Shown piece by piece: positions 34,901 to 40,900 of a DNA stretch of 64,000 nt. The position numbers and the translations under genes were made by a program. The notes below the pieces were generated by a model, which had not been told where the DNA came from, searched no databases, and saw only the letters and a list, made by a program, of their open reading frames with translations. The stretch comes from Simmondsia chinensis (lineage: Eukaryota > Streptophyta > Magnoliopsida > Caryophyllales > Simmondsiaceae), in the NCBI GenBank assembly GCA_018398585.1, contig JAGTTD010000010.1, positions 6,279,501 to 6,343,500 on the forward strand, written 5' to 3'. Numbering within the stretch: the first letter of the stretch is position 1; each line of letters starts with the position of its first letter.

Positions 34901-37900
34901 GCTCTTCCTAAGTTCTTGTAGTTCTGCCAAAATAAAAGATTGAGACTCCTTAATATTTGCTGAAAGTTGCTCAAAATGCTCATCAACTTGACTACGCCAT
35001 GAAGCAAGTTCGGCGACTTGCTGTTGCAACTGCACAAAATCGTCGTTTTTCACCATGGTTGGGATATCAGGAATTAAGGTTCACGTTAGAATTTGTTCGA
35101 ATTTGGGGGATTTTGACTTAGGGTTTCGAACTAGGTTTCAGGTTAGGGTTTTCTTCGAATTAGGGTTTTCGAAGTTTAGGTTTAGGTAGAGGTGGCCATG
35201 GGCCGGGTTGGGCCAGGCCCGCATTGTAGAGGGCCGGAGCGGGTCCGGGCCTGACCCGTTCCCCCCCCCCCCCCCCCCCCCCCCCCAATTTTTTAAATAA
35301 AAAAATGTAAATTTAAGGAAAAAATAAACTCGTTTTGTACAAAAATTATTATAATTCATTGATGAATAATATAAGATACAAATACAATCCATCGCAATCT
35401 TTAATCATTATTGATAAAATATATGATATAAAATAAAATATATAATAAATAATAGTAAATAATGGTAAATAATGTAACAAATGTAACTACAACAGTTGAA
35501 TCCTACTATTTAAAAGTACAAATATATTTATTACAAAATAAAAACAAGATATAGACGTATAGGTACAACAATCCGAAATCAGTCTACTGGGGGGTTGCTG
35601 TGCCGCCGTCTGACGTATCGGTAGTGCGGTTGTCTTCATCCTCGCTCGATGAACCCAGCCTCAAGTCGTTTTGCTCCCTAGCCTATGCGTGCATCCAGCC
35701 CTTTAAGCACACGGACATCTCCAAACTGGACGATGATAGCTTTGCCCTCTTCGTTCCAAGCAACCTGCCACCAAAACTAAACGCACACTCCGATGGTACT
35801 AAAGACACCGAACACATTAGTATATCACGTGCCATGGTGGAAAGCACGGGATACTGGGCTTGATTTGTACACCACCATTTTAAAATATCAAATTGCGGAT
35901 CCGCAGGTTTCACGAAGAACTGGATCATCGGAGTCCGCAAATAGTAATCTAACTCATCACATGACATGGGAGTTTCTGCTAGCGTGAATTGGTCCAACAG
36001 CGTCCACGCATATGACGACTGTGAACTACTTCCACCAGATGTGGAAGATCCTACTGTAGTAGAAGTAACTTGTGGATTATCAGATGATAATCTCCGAGAA
36101 TACTGAGAAAATAAAGTGTGTAAGTCCCTATCGACTTGCTCAATGAAAACTGAGGTATTAAAAGTCGGATCTAATTTTCCGTAAAAATATTAGGCAAACA
36201 GGTTCAAACCCCTTCGTTTACAACGGGGATTGAAAATAGTTGCAAAACAATATAAAAGGGGTAGTTCAAGAAAATATTTACAAAATTTCGTTTTCATTGC
36301 TGCAATCGATGCGGCCAACAAGGGGTTTGATTCATTACCCGACATCCAATTTACAATATCAATCAATTTTGATATTGCTTGTGGTATAGTCGGATAAAAG
36401 CAACCCGAAAAAGGGTTGGTAGCCTCCCTAAACATGGTAAAAAATTTACAAATTTCATCAATTGTGGCCCAATGTACATCATTCAGATTATAATCACTTA
36501 AATCTGAACGAGCATCCTGTACAAATTCCACCAAGACATCCTTATACGGTAAAATTCGATCTAACATATCTACCGTTGACGACCACCTAGTTGGCGAGTC
36601 TAATTTAAATTGTTTATACTCTAAGCCATACGTCCTACATAGAGATCTAAATCTTTTCTTTCTGGTTCCGGATGATTTTATAGCTATTGTTACATCTCTT
36701 AAGGTGGGAAGAGAAGCGTTTATTAGACCTAGACCATCCATAACCATTAAATGTAGTATGTGACACATGCAACGTAGATGAAAACACCGCCCACCTAACA
36801 CAGGTCTCATATGCTTAATTAATTGTTTGACGGATGCATTGTTATTGGTAGCATTGTCGAACGTAATACTAAAAATAAGTCGCTCTATGCCCCAACCGCG
36901 GACTGCCTCCATAATCGCACCCGTGATTATGTCAGCAGTGTGGGGGTAATCTAAATTTGCAAAATGGATTATTCTTTTTTGAAAGGTGAAAGAGGAATCG
37001 ATCCAGTGTGCTGTTATGCATAAGTAAGGCACACCAGGTTTCGACTTCCAAGTGTCGGACATCAACGAGAACATGCTCGTGTTCGTCCTAAAAAGTTCAA
37101 AGACCTTAGTTTTCATCCTTTGGTAATCTTTAAACGCGTCCCGCTTTAAGGTGTTCCGAGGAATCCTTACGATGGCAGGGTTCACCGCTTTTTGCATATA
37201 CCTAACGAATCTCGGGTCTTCGCCGGTGCTAAAAGGCTTTTCAGCCTCAATTACGTACCTAGCTAGCTCCCATCTATTAGTTTCCTAGGAGAATTTAAAG
37301 TTAGCAAGCGCACCGGTCGCTTGCTGTACTAACCGTTGTTGGGCTCTTTCTAGGTCTTGTTCGAGGTGGGACCTAACTATATGTCTACTTAATGTGCCCA
37401 TCCCACTGCCAGGTGGATGACTAAAGGCCTTGAGTGGGTTACATAATATACAAAAAGCTTTATTAACTTCCCTATCTAAGTTAAAATGCTTCCAAACCCC
37501 ACTAGTACTACGCCTAGTAGTACTAGTTCTTGAGGGTTGCTAGGTTTCTATGGTGGGTGTGGCTTCCTCTTCATTTTGTGAGTCAGGACAATCCTGCTCG
37601 TTGTAGGACTGTTGCTCAAAGTCCCAATCTATACTGTCAGTGTATAAAGGTGATGGGCCTGGTTCTAGAAAAGCTCGTTCATTAATATTAAGTTCGACAA
37701 TTCTACTCCTCTTAGGTATTATTGGCGGTCGTCGAGAAGAACTAGAACTCGAACGATCGGCTCCAGACGATGATGTGTTGTGTGCCATGATGATAATATT
37801 ACTAATTAGTATTTTAAAAATGCAACTATTAATGCAAAATTATGAAATTAGGTAGATAGGAACATACCCAGTGCCTCAAGGGCTCCCGCCTACGCAGGGT

Positions 37901-37911
37901 CGGGGGGGGGG

Positions 37912-37954
<43 letters not shown>

Positions 37955-40900
37955 TGTACGCAGCCTTCCCCCTTCAGGGTGTTAACCTGAAGAGAGGCTG
38001 TTTCCCGGTGCCCTCAACCTGAGGGTGAGGACTTCCCAGGAGGTCACCAATCCTAGTACTACTCTCGCCCAAGCACGCTTAACTTCGGAATTCTAATGGG
38101 ATCCGGTGATGGCGTGTTGGTGCCCTCTTTGGTAGATAACTAGGAGAAAATAAATAAAATTTCGATACTAAAATTACCGAAGCAAGCGAAGCGAACTATG
38201 AAATTTGAACTTGAGCGAGATTCTACGAGCCGAACGCTTTGTCAACAACGAACTTTAGAAATTTAGAGCACAATATTGCAAGTAGAAGAAGTATGTAGAT
38301 GGATGTATAGAGAGAGAAGATAGAATAAGAGATTTGTTTGTGAGGAAAATGAAATGAATGGGTTGGATATTTATAGGTAAAAATAAAGTTTTTTTTTTTT
38401 TTTTTATTAATTTGGCAGGGGAGCAACGGCTCCCCCTCAAACGGCTCTTTTAAGAGCCGTTGGTAACGGCTAGTTGTTAACGGGCCCAGGCTCGGACCGG
38501 GCCAGGCCTGGCCTCAACCCCATTTTTTTAGGGCCCAAGGCCCAGCCCGCTTGGGAACCGGGCCTTGGCCCACGCGGGTCGGGCCGGACCGGGTTACGGG
38601 CCGACCGGGTTACGGGCCGACCCGGCCCACTGGCCACCTCTAGGTTTAGGGTTTTCGAAATCTAGGGTTAGGGTTTTCGAAGCTGGATTCAAATAGGGGT
38701 TAGGGTTTTGTGCGCGACAAGGCGGTGGTGCTTAGTGTTTGGTGGTGGCGAGGTGGAGGCAAGCAAATCAAGGTGTTTTGTGGCTTAGTGTTTCGGTTGT
38801 TCGAACATGAACTAGGGTTTTCGAACAAGGGTTGGGGTTTTCGAACGTTGGCTAGGGTTTTCGAGGGTGGTGGTGTCGAAGGTCTAGTGGAGCGCGGTGG
38901 TTGTTGGTGGCGAGCTGGTGGTCGGCTAGTGGTGCTAGGGTTTCAACGAATTTTGTTTTTCTTTCTTTTTTTTTTCTGAGTGGCTAGGATTTTCTTTTGA
39001 GAAGGGCAATTTTAGTAAAAAGGGATAGGTATCACTACACCGTGACGGTGGCGGGGAAAAGATACTACTCAGTGGTAGTATCGCGCACAAGCGGCGGCAC
39101 TAGGGCAGCGGCAATGGCCGCTCTGCGGCAGGGTCCAGAACAAGAGCTCTGATACCAAATTGATGTAGCACAACTTGCTAATCGAAAACACAATTCAATT
39201 TTTATTCATCAAAACTTTTTTTATAATAAATTACAAAGCTTTATTTATAGAAAGCTAAACCTTACAAGGATATTAGATAAGATAAATCCTAATTCTAATC
39301 CTAATAGAAAACTAATAAGATAAATCACAAATCTAATAGAAAACTAATTTTCTAAATATAAGATAAGCTAAAAACTAAATTAAATAAAACTTTGCTGCAT
39401 CACATAGTTCCTCGTAAAGAAAAATATTTTCAAGATGACTGCAAACTTTCCAGCCAAAATGAGTCTAACATAGAAGAAAATTATTTGCAAGAAGAGAAAG
39501 AATGAAGATTCGAACATGAATGATGAGTTGAGGCGATATTCTTGTGTTGTGTGGACTTCCCAATATATCTCTTCCATTTTGCAGGTTAAGCACAGGAAAA
39601 CTATAGCCAAATATTGAGAAAGCTACGCTGATTCTGATTACATTAACCGAAACACATTTCGCACAAGCTAAATTTCCTATAATGTAGGATACATCACAAC
39701 CAAGTGTATTGAATCGCAAGGAACAATGATGGACCACCTATAGCCTAGATTAAAGGATATAATTTCAGCATCATCAGACTACAGGAAACACTACAATGGA
39801 ACCCCATTTTTTCGTTATATTATCCGCCAACTTCTTTCCTGTCTCAATTCACTATCTTAGAAAATACATCTTGCAGAAATATACATGGTACCCTTGCCTA
39901 AATCAACATTCACTGTGACCAAAAACCGAAATGAACCCCCCAGTGTCAACTAAAAATTAACTAAAGTCTCCAAGTGGGCTTGCTCTTCTCAAAAGAGTCC
40001 AAACAACATACATTATTGAATCACCTCAGACCTATGTCACCTATACACTCCATTTCACCCTAAAGTACCTGTGTGAGCTAACTAGAATGTTGATATGATA
40101 CTCATACACTACGAAATAGACCAAAATATACAAAATAACTTAGAAAATAGCCGAGTTTAACTAAAATTAACCCAAAAATATATGTTGTTCTAGCAATCAT
40201 CAAATTTCACATTCAAGCAGCTGAAACAAACCCCAGAATTGAAAAACAAAAGAGAATATAATAATTCAAGAGAAAACAAAGATAGTACCAGGAGGCAAAT
40301 CCTTTTTATCTCGACTTTTTCTGCGGCCTTTTTGCATAATACTCTCTCTCACTGAACTATGCTCATCCACGCAATTATTCAGAAACTCCGGCGGCCCTGC
40401 AACCTCCAATCACCCTCCAACAAAATCAAACCCTAGAACTTCAAATCAATGCGAAAGGTCCATATATTTTGTGCATTATGTCAATTCAGTCCTTGTACTT
40501 TTGATATAATAAACTTATCAATGCTCAGGTGACAGGTAAATTTAAATTGAGTCAACGGGTGATTCTTATTGATCATTTGCATTTTATGTGACCAAACCGT
40601 TCAAAATCACGTTGTTAACTTAATTAGAATTTTCACCATATGACTAAATTGATACAATTTGACTTTTATAGAAAATAAATTGGTAAAATCATTACATGGG
40701 ATGGGAAAAGTTGGCTCAAACTTGGCACCCTGGGATGGCCTAAAGCATTCCTAGCCATTGAGGCACAAGGGTTTTGGACACACAATTTGAATTGTACAAG
40801 GACTAATGGTTTGTTTGGCAACTAAGAAAAAGGGGTAAAAATGAGTAACGAGGGGGAGGATAAAGAGGGAAGGATACGAAATTATCCTACTGATGCAATC

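Larger units (their letters stand above)
27954..35056 (-). pseudogene. gag-protease gene of the TR-GAG-like element, split by an inserted chromovirus
   Basis: The N-terminal part is 35056-34704 and the rest 29202-27954. When the 5.5-kb insert and one ATTAG copy are left out, the two parts join in one frame of 533 codons, with YDWIS running into YMENIF. Features in order: a coiled-coil-like Gln-rich N-terminus (LQQQVAEL, from residue about 8), the Gag core with LSWWIYTET and W-x-x-L-K, the knuckle CYGCGAKGHPARDC (C-x2-C-x4-H-x4-C), an acidic stretch, and retropepsin with AIVDTGAAFNLIS and LLDCDIILGRPWQFD. The 419-codon 3' part is uninterrupted, so gag was intact when the insert came. It is broken now by the insert only. 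Confidence 0.85.
35178..38650 (-). mobile_element. Near-complete hAT transposon with perfect 8-bp duplications
   Basis: The element 35186-38642 (3457 bp) begins TAGAGGTGGCCATGGGCCGGG and ends with the complement CCCGGCCCACTGGCCACCTCTA. GGTTTAGG flanks both ends (35178-35185 and 38643-38650). It encodes a transposase on the minus strand (35683-37788) with three stop codons. Subterminal GGGTTACGGGCCGACC units are repeated near the right end. It carries the 5S-headed SINE at 37859-38130 between its right end and the transposase start. A run of 25 C follows the left terminal repeat. Confidence 0.9.
27721..39402 (-). mobile_element. Gag-protease-only Ty3/gypsy element (TR-GAG-like) with nested insertions
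   Basis: LTRs 27721-27956 and 39161-39402 are near-identical (about seven substitutions and one 6-bp indel by eye) and are flanked by CATAG. Read on the minus strand the order is LTR, primer site, leader, gag, zinc knuckle, protease, polypurine tract (GACGGGGAGAA), LTR. There is no RT, RNase H or integrase: the protease frame ends three bases inside the 3' LTR. Removing the nested chromovirus (29208-34703) and hAT (35186-38642) plus one duplication copy each leaves about 2.7 kb. This fits the TR-GAG type of non-autonomous element that needs a partner's pol. The 3' terminal residues SRTNYYFSRRGE look like the end of a gypsy pol, suggesting that pol was deleted internally. Confidence 0.85.
25279..40288 (-). 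other. Intron 2 of the zinc-ribbon gene (15 kb, host of nested elements)
   Basis: On the minus strand the donor GTACTATC follows the exon ending CCTCCTG at 40289, and the acceptor CTATAG precedes exon 3. The intron holds the complete 27721-39402 gypsy nest. Outside it, 25279-27715 and 39408-40288 are AT-rich with no gene seen; they include a 190-bp tandem duplication (26375-26700) and a SINE-like stretch (26255-26345). Confidence 0.75.

Noticed and set aside
38020..38130. A genuine 5S rRNA gene on the minus strand
   Set aside because: The 5' and 3' ends differ from 5S rRNA, it is a single unit joined to an Au SINE body and flanked by short duplications, and no tandem 5S array is present.
37859..38130. 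Cassandra TRIM LTR (which also contains 5S sequence)
   Set aside because: No second LTR, primer site or 5-bp duplication is present; the second copy has a 17-18 bp duplication and both have the Au body.
35100..38720. Interstitial telomere array
   Set aside because: The TTAGGG-like units are irregular, few, and part of a retrotransposon leader.
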